A stretch of DNA of 7,869 nt from UBA1731 sp963653155 (GCA_963653155.1 CAVJWR010000126.1:1-7869), one strand, 5' to 3'; counted from the stretch's first letter, positions 1-5,613 are shown. Notes: generated by a model from the letters alone, not told the origin. Numbers and translations: made by a program.

Positions 1-399
1 CCAATCAACATCCAATCTGTTGACAAAGCCTTGCGAAACTGTCTTCGACTCCAACTGCAATGTGCGGCCTAATCGGTCACAAGAGAAACGGCCAACACCC
101 TTGCTCCCTGCGTAAATACGCCGTGCATCGTTATCTTCTTCCCCATTCTTCTTTGCCGAATAAGCCACAAACAACCATTTGTTCATGATATCCGCTTCCG
201 ACATTCCTTTGCCGTTGTCAACAATATAAATGGCCGCATGCTTTCGATCTTCAAGCTTAAAAATGATTTTCACATGCGTCGCTTGCGCATCAAAAGAGTT
301 CTTAACTAATTCAAAGATCGCCACGAAATCATTTGTAATCAGATCTCGGCCGATGATGCTTTTCAAGCCAGAACTCACCTTAAACTTAACGTCTGCCAT
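1..399 (-). CDS. GHKL (Hsp90/MutL-type) ATPase, N-terminal part, truncated by window edge
   Basis: The first 133 residues are visible; the rest lies beyond position 1. The Bergerat ATP-binding fold is clear: N-box E30-L-V-K-N-S-F-D-A38 with the Mg-coordinating N34, the G1 box D61-N-G-K-G-M66, and the glycine-rich lid G98-S-K-G-V-G-R-F-S106. This order is shared by Hsp90, MutL and MORC ATPases. There is no sensor or kinase region before it, so it is not an ordinary histidine kinase. The ATG at 399-397 has GGAG about 7 nt upstream, and the gene overlaps the methyltransferase 3' end by 14 nt, implying translational coupling. Iyer, Abhiman and Aravind described GHKL ATPases beside cytosine methylases in restriction-like operons (MutL/MORC homologs in R-M systems). 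A role in a DNA-modification defence system is therefore likely but inferred; the missing C-terminus would decide the subfamily. Confidence 0.85.
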   Translation of the reverse strand, partial: MADVKFKVSSGLKSIIGRDLITNDFVAIFELVKNSFDAQATHVKIIFKLEDRKHAAIYIVDNGKGMSEADIMNKWLFVAYSAKKNGEEDNDARRIYAGSKGVGRFSCDRLGRTLQLESKTVSQGFVNRLDVDW

Positions 400-1585
400 T
401 GCACATCTCCATCAGTACCTGACCTGCAAGTTCTCCAAACAACGGCGGTATGGCATTCCCAACCTGAGAATAGCGCGGCACTTCTTTTACGCGTCGTTTT
501 CCCCCTGTCGTGTATTTCCCCTTGAACTCATAATCATCTGGGAAAGACTGTATGCGCGCGTACTCGCGCACCGTCAAGATTCGTGGCTCACAATAATGAA
601 TATAATCATCTGGCAGTGTAGTCAACGTAGGGGTTGGCGATCGCGGAATCAATCTCTTCGTGCTAGATTTGTTCAGCGCAAATCTAACACGATACTCTGT
701 CGGAGATAATCTTTCATCGATTGCCGTCTGAAAACGAGCTCGAACAGTCTCGGTATGTATGGCAAAACGATGACTGTCTGGATTCTGTCCTCGTCCAACA
801 TCAACACGCATCAATCGTTGAAAGGTTGTTGTCGGGCACCCATACTTGCCAAAAGCAAAACGGTTGTTTACGGGGTCTCGATAAGTTCCATGACTCTGAC
901 GCAAATCAGAAATGGCAGCCCGCACGGATACCCCCTTCGGAGGCAACCCCTTCCCACACAAGAATGCCTCACGTTCCGATTCCATCGTCTCAAAAAAATC
1001 ATGGGCATGGACACCATACGTCTGTAATGCTTGCGAAACACCAATCAAAATAAAACGTGTCCGTTTCTGAGGAACTCCGAAACGTGAGAAATCTACAAGT
1101 TTAAATTCCACATCATAATGGCGCTTTCGCAACTCATCAACAACCAAAGAAGAATATAGTTTCTCTTTTCCATCGACTTTGAATGGAATTGTGAAACCCT
1201 TCACATTTTCCAAAAGCAAAAACCTCGGTTGTATCGCATCAACCATGTCAATATACGAGTGAACGAGTTTATTGCGTCGATCCCTGTGCCGACGACGCCC
1301 TGCCAATGAAAATCCTTGGCATGGAGGCCCCCCAGCCAGAAGATCCACTTGCCCCCTCATTGCTTCAAGTTCAGACTTATGATCTCGAAGTATAAAGTTT
1401 ATATTATGCGCCCTGCATGGTAACCAATCCGGCCACTCAAAATGATGAAGACGATCCATCAAGTTGAATTTCAGCGTCTTGAATGCGTCAACACTTTTTT
1501 CGATAGCAAAAGTCCCGTGAACACCCGCCTTATGCAAACCGAGTGTTAATCCGCCGCAACCAGAAAAAATATCAACGCCATTCAT
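386..1585 (-). CDS. DNA (cytosine-5-)-methyltransferase (Dcm-like, R-M associated)
   Basis: This protein transfers a methyl group from S-adenosylmethionine to C5 of cytosine in a specific DNA site. With the start used here it is 399 aa. Motifs appear in canonical order: motif I D-I-F-S-G-C-G-G-L (about residues 5-13, SAM binding), motif IV G-G-P-P-C-Q-G-F-S with catalytic Cys89, motif VI E-N-V (126-128), motif VIII Q-K-R-T-R-F-I-L-I-G (173-182), motif IX R-I-L-T-V-R-E-Y-A-R-I-Q (335-346) and motif X Q-V-G-N-A-I-P-P-L-F-G (374-384). The variable segment at about 183-333 should hold the target-recognition domain; the target cannot be read from sequence. I chose the ATG at 1585 over an in-frame GTG at 1606 because AGGAG sits 5 nt before the ATG and the product then begins directly before motif I, as usual. 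The downstream overlap with a GHKL ATPase points to a restriction/defence operon rather than an orphan enzyme. No Vsr or restriction endonuclease is visible. Confidence 0.95.
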   Translation of the reverse strand: MNGVDIFSGCGGLTLGLHKAGVHGTFAIEKSVDAFKTLKFNLMDRLHHFEWPDWLPCRAHNINFILRDHKSELEAMRGQVDLLAGGPPCQGFSLAGRRRHRDRRNKLVHSYIDMVDAIQPRFLLLENVKGFTIPFKVDGKEKLYSSLVVDELRKRHYDVEFKLVDFSRFGVPQKRTRFILIGVSQALQTYGVHAHDFFETMESEREAFLCGKGLPPKGVSVRAAISDLRQSHGTYRDPVNNRFAFGKYGCPTTTFQRLMRVDVGRGQNPDSHRFAIHTETVRARFQTAIDERLSPTEYRVRFALNKSSTKRLIPRSPTPTLTTLPDDYIHYCEPRILTVREYARIQSFPDDYEFKGKYTTGGKRRVKEVPRYSQVGNAIPPLFGELAGQVLMEMCNGRR

Positions 1586-1590
1586 TTCTA

Positions 1591-1595
1591 CTCCT
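1591..1595 (-). promoter_or_regulatory. Shine-Dalgarno site that fixes the methyltransferase start
   Basis: On the minus strand AGGAG is followed by TAGAA and then ATG (1585-1583). This spacing is close to ideal and favours the ATG over the upstream GTG at 1606, which has no purine-rich site at a suitable distance. Confidence 0.7.
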
Positions 1596-1615
1596 ATTCT
1601 CGGCACATAGCCATC

Positions 1616-1678
1616 TTAGTTGACAGCCTTCAACAGCCGCTTTTCTTCCAACTTACGGATGTCTTGCGCGAGCGTCAT
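1616..1678 (-). CDS. Possible 20-aa leader peptide or truncated gene start
   Basis: A short frame starts with ATG at 1678 and ends with TAA at 1618-1616. The product begins M-T-L-A-Q-D-I-R-K-L-E-E-K-R and is highly charged and probably helical. It starts 2 nt after the stop of the 36-codon frame upstream, the tight spacing typical of coupled genes. It is in the same frame as the methyltransferase; only the TAA and a short run of codons separate them. It could be a leader peptide, the start of a gene cut short by a nonsense change, or chance. The ribosome site is weak (GAAGA about 7 nt upstream). I do not recognise the family. Confidence 0.25.
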   Translation of the reverse strand: MTLAQDIRKLEEKRLLKAVN

Positions 1679-1683
1679 TGTCA

Positions 1684-1707
1684 GATCTTCTCTATGATCT
1701 TCTCTAT
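1684..1707. repeat. Perfect 12-bp tandem duplication
   Basis: The unit GATCTTCTCTAT occurs twice in a row (1684-1695 and 1696-1707) with no mismatch. The corresponding position near 3675 has a single unit with one change. In the minus-strand frame it adds exactly four codons (I-E-K-I), so the reading frame and stop are kept. Confidence 0.9.
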
Positions 1708-1722
1708 TTGGAATTCACCGAT

Positions 1723-1731
1723 ATTATACCA
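1723..1731 (-). promoter_or_regulatory. Candidate extended -10 promoter upstream of the methyltransferase
   Basis: The minus strand reads TGGTATAAT: a consensus -10 hexamer with the TG dinucleotide of an extended -10. No -35 is visible at 16-18 bp. Transcription from here would give a leader of about 130 nt holding the 20-aa frame before the methyltransferase. The same nine bases lie upstream of the RhuM gene. The caveat is that the bases also fit codons in a minus-strand frame. Confidence 0.45.
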
Positions 1732-1834
1732 AACTTCGCTGCGACCGCGCGTCCAGTGGCGCAGATGGAGGATTTGTCCGCACCAATTCATGAACTCGAT
1801 TTTCCTCCACAATTTCTCAGTTTTATCGAAAACC

Positions 1835-1847
1835 GAGAACCGTTCTC
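1835..1847 (-). terminator. Weak hairpin after bro-N, possible terminator
   Basis: The minus strand has the palindrome GAGAACGGTTCTC starting 9 nt past the Bro-N stop, followed by GGTTTTC. The stem is only 5 bp with a 3-nt loop and the T run is interrupted, so this is at best a weak terminator for the rhuM/bro-N transcript. Confidence 0.2.
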
Positions 1848-1855
1848 TTCACGTC

Positions 1856-2701
1856 TCACGACAACATATCAGGGGAATCGACATCAAGAGCCCCCGTATC
1901 CGATGCGTTGAGCGGCGAGATGACTTTATGCCCGATCTTCCGTTCGATCTCAATCCGCGCATTCCGTGCGACAGCGCCTCCGCTTCTCGCAACTTTATGA
2001 TGCTCGATCATGTCCTTTGGCAATGTCGAAGCCGAAATCTGCCGCGTGGATTCTTCCGCAAGCATGCTCAAGATCAACTCCATGTTCGTCATGTTGTCAC
2101 GCAAGTTCTGTTTCTTCAGCCCCTTGAAGCGCTTGTATTCGCCTGCGGTCATCCCCGCCCATGTCTTGTATATCGTGTTCGTAAGATTGGCATATTCGTG
2201 CTCGTCCTCAACGCCACGAGCCTTCCATTCATCCGTCAGATCCTTGCGGATGTCTATGGATTTCAACCTACGGGCAATCCATTTCTCGGAATAGCCAAGC
2301 CTCCGATAGTCTGATAACGCCTGTTGGATCGACCGTTCAGGATCTTGAATCTGATCCAGACGCTCTGCCGCAACTTCTGCCATCCACATCTTGAACGGCT
2401 CGGCCTTGGGCGATGGGATGGACTGGATAATGCGAAACAATTGCTCCTGGTCGGCAACATCCGTCAGCCGCATCTTGCCATCCTCAGCACGAAGCTTCAA
2501 CTGGCTACAATTTGTAGCCGTTTCATTTCCCTCTTGTTTCAGCCGTGCTTTCAGAACGCTCCAATACTTGCGTGGGTTGTCACTGTCCGTCAGAACGCCA
2601 ACGACATCCACAATCGAAAAGTACCACTTTTCAGCTACATCGTCCCAAACAGAGCGCACTTTGCGTGATCCAAACACCTTAACTATTTCTGTCATCGACA
2701 T
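1856..2701 (-). CDS. Bro-N domain protein (phage antirepressor-like)
   Basis: The product has 281 aa. Residues about 7-110 match the BRO family N-terminal (Bro-N) pattern: K-V-F-G-S-R-K-V-R near the start, then W-Y-F-S-I-V-D-V-V-G-V-L-T and N-P-R-K-Y-W-S-V-L-K, followed by a T-D-V-A-D segment. Bro-N domains occur in phage antirepressors and baculovirus BRO proteins and bind DNA. The C-terminal part (about 110-281) is helical and charged, with no catalytic motif I can name; similar long forms are common on bacterial chromosomes near mobile or defence genes. The ATG at 2701 has AGGAGG 6-7 nt upstream, and the gap to the RhuM stop is 16 nt, so the two form one operon. A role as regulator or as partner of RhuM is inference. 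No signal peptide or membrane segment is seen. Confidence 0.85.
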   Translation of the reverse strand: MSMTEIVKVFGSRKVRSVWDDVAEKWYFSIVDVVGVLTDSDNPRKYWSVLKARLKQEGNETATNCSQLKLRAEDGKMRLTDVADQEQLFRIIQSIPSPKAEPFKMWMAEVAAERLDQIQDPERSIQQALSDYRRLGYSEKWIARRLKSIDIRKDLTDEWKARGVEDEHEYANLTNTIYKTWAGMTAGEYKRFKGLKKQNLRDNMTNMELILSMLAEESTRQISASTLPKDMIEHHKVARSGGAVARNARIEIERKIGHKVISPLNASDTGALDVDSPDMLS

Positions 2702-2717
2702 TTCGACCCTCCTCTAC

Positions 2718-3656
2718 TCAAGATTGATGAATCTTAAACTCCGCATCTCCCGGCAGCAACGCCAGAATGACTGCCGGATCGAGCTCCATCTTCATCAGCG
2801 CGAAAAGCGCGGAACCCGCATCCTTGAGCGAGGCTCCGATGTGCCACACCGTGTTGTCGACGATGAGGAAGCGATCGTGCGACTTCTTGTACCCCTTGAC
2901 CATAATCGGCAGAGACGGATACTGTTTTACATAATTGGTGAGTGCCGGAGCAAGCTTCGGTGAGTTGGGCTTAAGCGTGTAGACCGTGCAATCGACCTTG
3001 GCACGGCGATTGCCCAGCAACATCAGCGTCCGCTCGTCGATGTAGTTGTCAATGAGAACGATACGCTGCCGCGCTGTCTTCACGATGCGCGTCAACTCGA
3101 ACTGCGCATCCAGCATCTGTCCATCGCACAACACTTTCTCCTTGGGCGGAAGCGTGGTCTGTACAAAGTAATCAACCTTCTCTTCCAGTTCGACAATCCG
3201 ACGGTCATGCGATGCCAAACGACGATCCATCTCCCCGGAAAGGGCCCAATACCGTCTATCGTCAACCGCGACACCATTCAGGATATACCGCTTCAGAACC
3301 TGCGTCGCCCAAATGCGGAACTTGGTTGCCTGAAGCGAGTTCACCCGATATCCAACTGCAATGATCACATCAAGGTTGTAGAAATTTATGAGATGATGCT
3401 GTACCTTGCCGCCAATGGCCCCATGTCGAGTGGTTGTTTCCATTTTGGAAACTACCAGTTCCTCATGCAACTCCCCTGTCGCAAAGATGTTCTTGAGATG
3501 CTTGCTGATTGCGGCTTTCTTCACGCCAAACAAGTCGGCAATCTTCTGTTGCGGCAACCAAATGCTCTCATCCTGCAACCTGACTTCAAGTCGCAGGGTT
3601 TCACTCGGTTGATACACGACAATCTCGTTCTTCGGCGTCAGAAGTCTTTCCTCCAT
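2718..3656 (-). CDS. RhuM-family protein with C-terminal phospholipase-D-like domain
   Basis: The product has 312 aa. Residues about 12-135 are the RhuM (virulence RhuM) region: an L-P-Q-Q-K-I-A-D-L-F-G-V segment resembling a helix-turn-helix, I-S-K-H-L-K-N-I, the N-F-Y-N-L-D-V-I-I-A-V-G-Y-R-V-N-S block, then F-R-I-W-A-T-Q-V-L. A charged linker (about 140-165) leads to a domain with H260-D-R-F-L-I-V-D267 and G274-A-S. This fits the PLD signature HxKx4Dx6GS except that Arg replaces Lys. Only one such half-site is present. This tail is also known on ORF6N-type phage DNA-binding proteins. Founder RhuM is encoded in a Salmonella pathogenicity island and its molecular role is unclear. The ATG at 3656 has a strong AAGGAGG site 7 nt upstream. 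It leads an operon with the Bro-N gene. Nuclease activity is possible but unproven given the changed Lys. Confidence 0.85.
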   Translation of the reverse strand: MEERLLTPKNEIVVYQPSETLRLEVRLQDESIWLPQQKIADLFGVKKAAISKHLKNIFATGELHEELVVSKMETTTRHGAIGGKVQHHLINFYNLDVIIAVGYRVNSLQATKFRIWATQVLKRYILNGVAVDDRRYWALSGEMDRRLASHDRRIVELEEKVDYFVQTTLPPKEKVLCDGQMLDAQFELTRIVKTARQRIVLIDNYIDERTLMLLGNRRAKVDCTVYTLKPNSPKLAPALTNYVKQYPSLPIMVKGYKKSHDRFLIVDNTVWHIGASLKDAGSALFALMKMELDPAVILALLPGDAEFKIHQS

Positions 3657-3668
3657 CTCAAGACCTCC

Positions 3669-3710
3669 TTGTCAGATCTTTTCTATTTGAAATTCATCGA
3701 TATTATACCA
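3669..3710. repeat. Direct repeat copy B (RhuM side)
   Basis: This 42-bp copy matches 1678-1731 in the same orientation with 3 mismatches, and lacks the extra 12-bp unit. On the minus strand it begins TGGTATAAT and ends just before the RhuM ribosome site. Its minus-strand frame reads V-W-Y-N-I-D-E-F-Q-I-E-K-I-stop, and two of the three differences from copy A are synonymous in that frame. Confidence 0.85.
3702..3710 (-). promoter_or_regulatory. Extended -10 promoter for rhuM/bro-N
   Basis: The minus strand reads TGGTATAAT (TGn plus consensus -10), about 46 nt upstream of the RhuM ATG. No good -35 exists at 17 bp spacing (AGGAAC), as expected for an extended -10 type. The position is suitable for a short leader of about 40 nt. 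Confidence 0.55.
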
Positions 3711-3748
3711 CACTCGGCCTCACAGTTCCTCTTCCGTCAATCCCAAAG

Positions 3749-3759
3749 GCCAATTTGGC
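3749..3759. promoter_or_regulatory. Small inverted repeat upstream of paaK, possible operator
   Basis: GCCAA-T-TTGGC is a perfect 5-bp inverted repeat centred about 18 bp before the paaK -10 hexamer, so it overlaps the -35 region. The location suits a repressor or activator site, but arms of this length can occur by chance. Confidence 0.25.
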
Positions 3760-3766
3760 AATTTAA

Positions 3767-3775
3767 TGCTATAAT
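3767..3775 (+). promoter_or_regulatory. Extended -10 promoter for paaK-ACT
   Basis: The plus strand reads TGCTATAAT: TGn followed by a consensus -10 hexamer at 3770-3775. The -35 region has no consensus. The start of transcription would be near 3782, giving a leader of about 22 nt before the ATG at 3804. It is divergent from the RhuM promoter about 60 bp away. Confidence 0.6.
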
Positions 3776-3803
3776 ACGCACCCATCAACAAGGATATTGT
3801 GAA

Positions 3804-5144
3804 ATGATCTACCCTGTCTTACCTCACGACGTGAACTCTCCGACGCATCCCGTGTCGGCCATGGATTACATGCCCGTGGAGCCACTTCGCGCCCTACAGC
3901 TCCATCGTCTGCAGTGGACCGTAAAATACGCGTACGAACGTGTGCCTCTCTTCCGCAAACGCTGCGAGGAACGAGGCGTTCGACCTGAACACATAAAAAC
4001 GCTCGCCGACATAAAGCTTCTCCCGTTCTCAAAGAAAGTCGATCTCCGTGACGAATATCCAATGGGCCTTCGCGCCGCATCGATGGACGAGATCGTTCGC
4101 TTTCACTGTTCAAGCGGAACAACCGGCAAGCCTATCTGCATCCCCAATACCATGGACGACATAGCCGTTTGGCAGAACGGCGCAATGCGATGCCTTGCGA
4201 TGGGCGGAGTCCGCGCCGGAGACGTGCTTCAGGTTTCATATGGCTACGGGCTTTTCACTGGCGGACTTGGCCTGCACTACGGCGGCGAAGGACTTGGATG
4301 CGCCGTGCTCCCCACTTCCGGCGGGAATACTGAACGCCAGGTAATGCTCATGCGCGATCTTGGCGTTACCGTAATCGCCTGCACCCCTTCCTACTTCCTC
4401 CGCATCATGGAGGAGGCGAAACGGCAAGGCGTGGATTTCCGTCGCGACACCAAGCTTCGGTGCGGATTCTTCGGCGCCGAGCCGTGGACAACCGAAATGC
4501 GCGACGCAATTGAGCGCGAAACCGGCATAACGGCGCACGACATCTACGGCCTCACCGAGATAGCCGGCCCCGGAGTAGCCGGCGACTGCGAATACAGGAC
4601 TGGACTTCACATCTGGGAAGACCATTTCTATCCGGAGATCATCGACCCGGAAACTCTCGAACCGCTGCCGGACGGCGAAGTCGGAGAACTTGTGTTCACG
4701 ACGATATCAAGGCGCGGCACTCCAATGATACGCTACCGCACACGCGATCTCACGAGGCTCCACACGGAAGTGTGCAAATGCGGTCGCACCATGCGTGTGA
4801 TGGACAGGATATCCGCCCGTTCAGACGACATGCTCATCATCCATGGCGTAAACGTATTCCCCGGACAAATCGAGGCCGGACTTCTCAGAGTGCCTGAAGT
4901 CGCACCACATTACCAGATCGTCTTGTCGTCCACGGACACCCTCGACCTGTTCGAAATCAAGGTTGAGGTTGTTCCTGAGGCATTCTCGGACAACATACGC
5001 GATTTGGAGATCCTGCGCCGCCGCGTATTCGAGGCCGTAAAGTCAATCATCGGGCTGTCCCCGAAAATCACTCTGGTCGGTCCCGGCACACTTCCCCGTA
5101 GCGAGGGCAAGATCAAGCGCGTCATCGACAACAGGAAAAAATAG
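3804..5144 (+). CDS. paaK: Phenylacetate-CoA ligase family protein
   Basis: This is a cytoplasmic adenylate-forming enzyme that activates an aryl acid (phenylacetate or a relative such as an indole- or hydroxyphenyl-acetate) with ATP and then CoA. It has 446 aa, close to the usual 430-440. Motifs in order: phosphate-binding S103-S-G-T-T-G-K-P110, Y248-G-L-T-E252, Y311-R-T-R-D315, G348-V-N-V-F-P353 of the hinge/C-terminal domain, and the catalytic-lysine segment E-G-K436-I-K-R near the end. The ATG at 3804 is preceded by AAGGA about 9 nt away and lies just after the extended -10. An internal ATG at 3861 would also fit the family start but has no ribosome site. The N-terminus carries about 17 extra residues before the conserved region. 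It is followed 8 nt later by an ACT-domain gene, a pairing seen in many anaerobes. The exact aryl substrate cannot be read here. Confidence 0.93.
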   Translation: MIYPVLPHDVNSPTHPVSAMDYMPVEPLRALQLHRLQWTVKYAYERVPLFRKRCEERGVRPEHIKTLADIKLLPFSKKVDLRDEYPMGLRAASMDEIVRFHCSSGTTGKPICIPNTMDDIAVWQNGAMRCLAMGGVRAGDVLQVSYGYGLFTGGLGLHYGGEGLGCAVLPTSGGNTERQVMLMRDLGVTVIACTPSYFLRIMEEAKRQGVDFRRDTKLRCGFFGAEPWTTEMRDAIERETGITAHDIYGLTEIAGPGVAGDCEYRTGLHIWEDHFYPEIIDPETLEPLPDGEVGELVFTTISRRGTPMIRYRTRDLTRLHTEVCKCGRTMRVMDRISARSDDMLIIHGVNVFPGQIEAGLLRVPEVAPHYQIVLSSTDTLDLFEIKVEVVPEAFSDNIRDLEILRRRVFEAVKSIIGLSPKITLVGPGTLPRSEGKIKRVIDNRKK

Positions 5145-5152
5145 GAGATGCC

Positions 5153-5551
5153 ATGACAATCAAGCAGATCAGCATATTTCTCGAAAACAGGCCGGGGCAA
5201 CTCGCCGGAATCTGCCGTACGCTTGCGCAGGCTGGAATAAACATCGCCACGCTCTCGCTGGCCGATACGTCTGACTTCGGCATTGTGCGCATGATCGTGG
5301 ACGACCACGTAAGGGGATGCGAAACACTCTCCAAGGCCGGGTATGCGGTGCGGGAGACGGATGTCGTCATGGCCACGGTTCCTGACCGTCCGGGTGGCAT
5401 GGCAGAGCTAACGGAAAAGCTCGACAAGGCTGGAGTTGACATCGAATACTCATATGCCTATGCGCTTGGACAGGGCGAGAAGGCCGTACTCGTGTTCAAG
5501 TTCAATGACAACGCCAAGGCAGAAGCAGCCTTGGCAGCAAACAAATGTTAG
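5153..5551 (+). CDS. Tandem ACT-domain protein, paaK partner
   Basis: The product has 132 aa and consists of two ACT domains: about 1-66 (Q-I-S-I-F-L-E-N-R-P-G-Q-L then a G-I-N-I-A-T-L-S-L-A-D segment) and about 70-130 (V-V-M-A-T-V-P-D-R-P-G-G-M then G-V-D-I-E-Y-S-Y-A-Y). ACT domains bind amino acids or similar small ligands and control a partner protein. No catalytic domain is attached. The gene begins 8 nt after paaK with GGAG 6 nt before the ATG, so it is in the same transcript. Sensing of an aromatic amino acid to tune the ligase is a reasonable inference from the pairing, not shown by sequence. Confidence 0.9.
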   Translation: MTIKQISIFLENRPGQLAGICRTLAQAGINIATLSLADTSDFGIVRMIVDDHVRGCETLSKAGYAVRETDVVMATVPDRPGGMAELTEKLDKAGVDIEYSYAYALGQGEKAVLVFKFNDNAKAEAALAANKC

Positions 5552-5564
5552 TCAAATGCGTCTT

Positions 5565-5604
5565 GTTCATGACTACGGGCATCCAACCCGTTGCATCCAT
5601 GAAC
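5565..5604 (+). other. Two-tier hairpin after the ACT gene
   Basis: GTTCATG (5565-5571) can pair with CATGAAC (5598-5604), and inside it CGGG (5576-5579) with CCCG (5587-5590), leaving a 7-nt loop and a 4/7 internal loop. It lies 13 nt after the ACT stop and has no T run, so it is not a terminator by itself. It may protect the 3' end or be chance. Confidence 0.4.
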
Positions 5605-5613
5605 TAAGCCATA

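Larger units (their letters stand above)
1678..1731. repeat. Direct repeat copy A (methyltransferase side)
   Basis: This 54-bp stretch matches 3669-3710 in the same orientation. Once the extra 12-bp unit here is removed, 42 positions align with 3 mismatches. It begins TTGTCAGATCTT and ends GATATTATACCA on the plus strand. The two copies flank the rhuM/bro-N pair. On the minus strand the repeat contains an extended -10 element and also an open frame ending I-E-K-I-stop. Confidence 0.85.
1681..1791 (-). pseudogene. 36-codon frame, possible C-terminal remnant of a lost gene
   Basis: From an ATG at 1791 this frame encodes 36 residues beginning M-N-W-C-G-Q-I-L-H-L and ending I-E-K-I-I-E-K-I before TGA. 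The frame stays open for about 19 codons upstream of the ATG, back to a TGA inside 1849-1856. The composition is protein-like (several Trp, a basic patch, a charged helical tail). A ribosome site GGAGG lies about 12 nt before the ATG, which is too far to be convincing. The last codons recur upstream of the RhuM gene, so this may be the tail of a gene family once present at both places. I do not recognise it, and it could be fortuitous. Confidence 0.25.

Noticed and set aside
230..709. A 159-codon plus-strand frame
   Set aside because: It is antisense to the ATPase/methyltransferase overlap, whose motifs on the minus strand are clear.
1586..1606. GTG start for the methyltransferase, adding 7 residues
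   Set aside because: The ATG at 1585 has a near-ideal AGGAG and starts directly before motif I.
1684..1707. The tandem 12-mer as a CRISPR or iteron array
   Set aside because: There are only two adjacent units with no spacers and no replication genes nearby.
1664..2314. A 216-codon plus-strand open frame
   Set aside because: It is the antisense shadow of the Bro-N gene and has no recognisable domain or ribosome site.
1856..3656. A prophage remnant
   Set aside because: RhuM and Bro-N domains are phage-like, but no integrase, structural, lysis or att features are visible; the two-gene unit stands alone.
3207..3803. A 199-codon N-terminal extension of paaK in the same frame
   Set aside because: It runs antisense through the RhuM gene, has no family similarity, and the ligase has a good start, ribosome site and promoter at 3767-3804.
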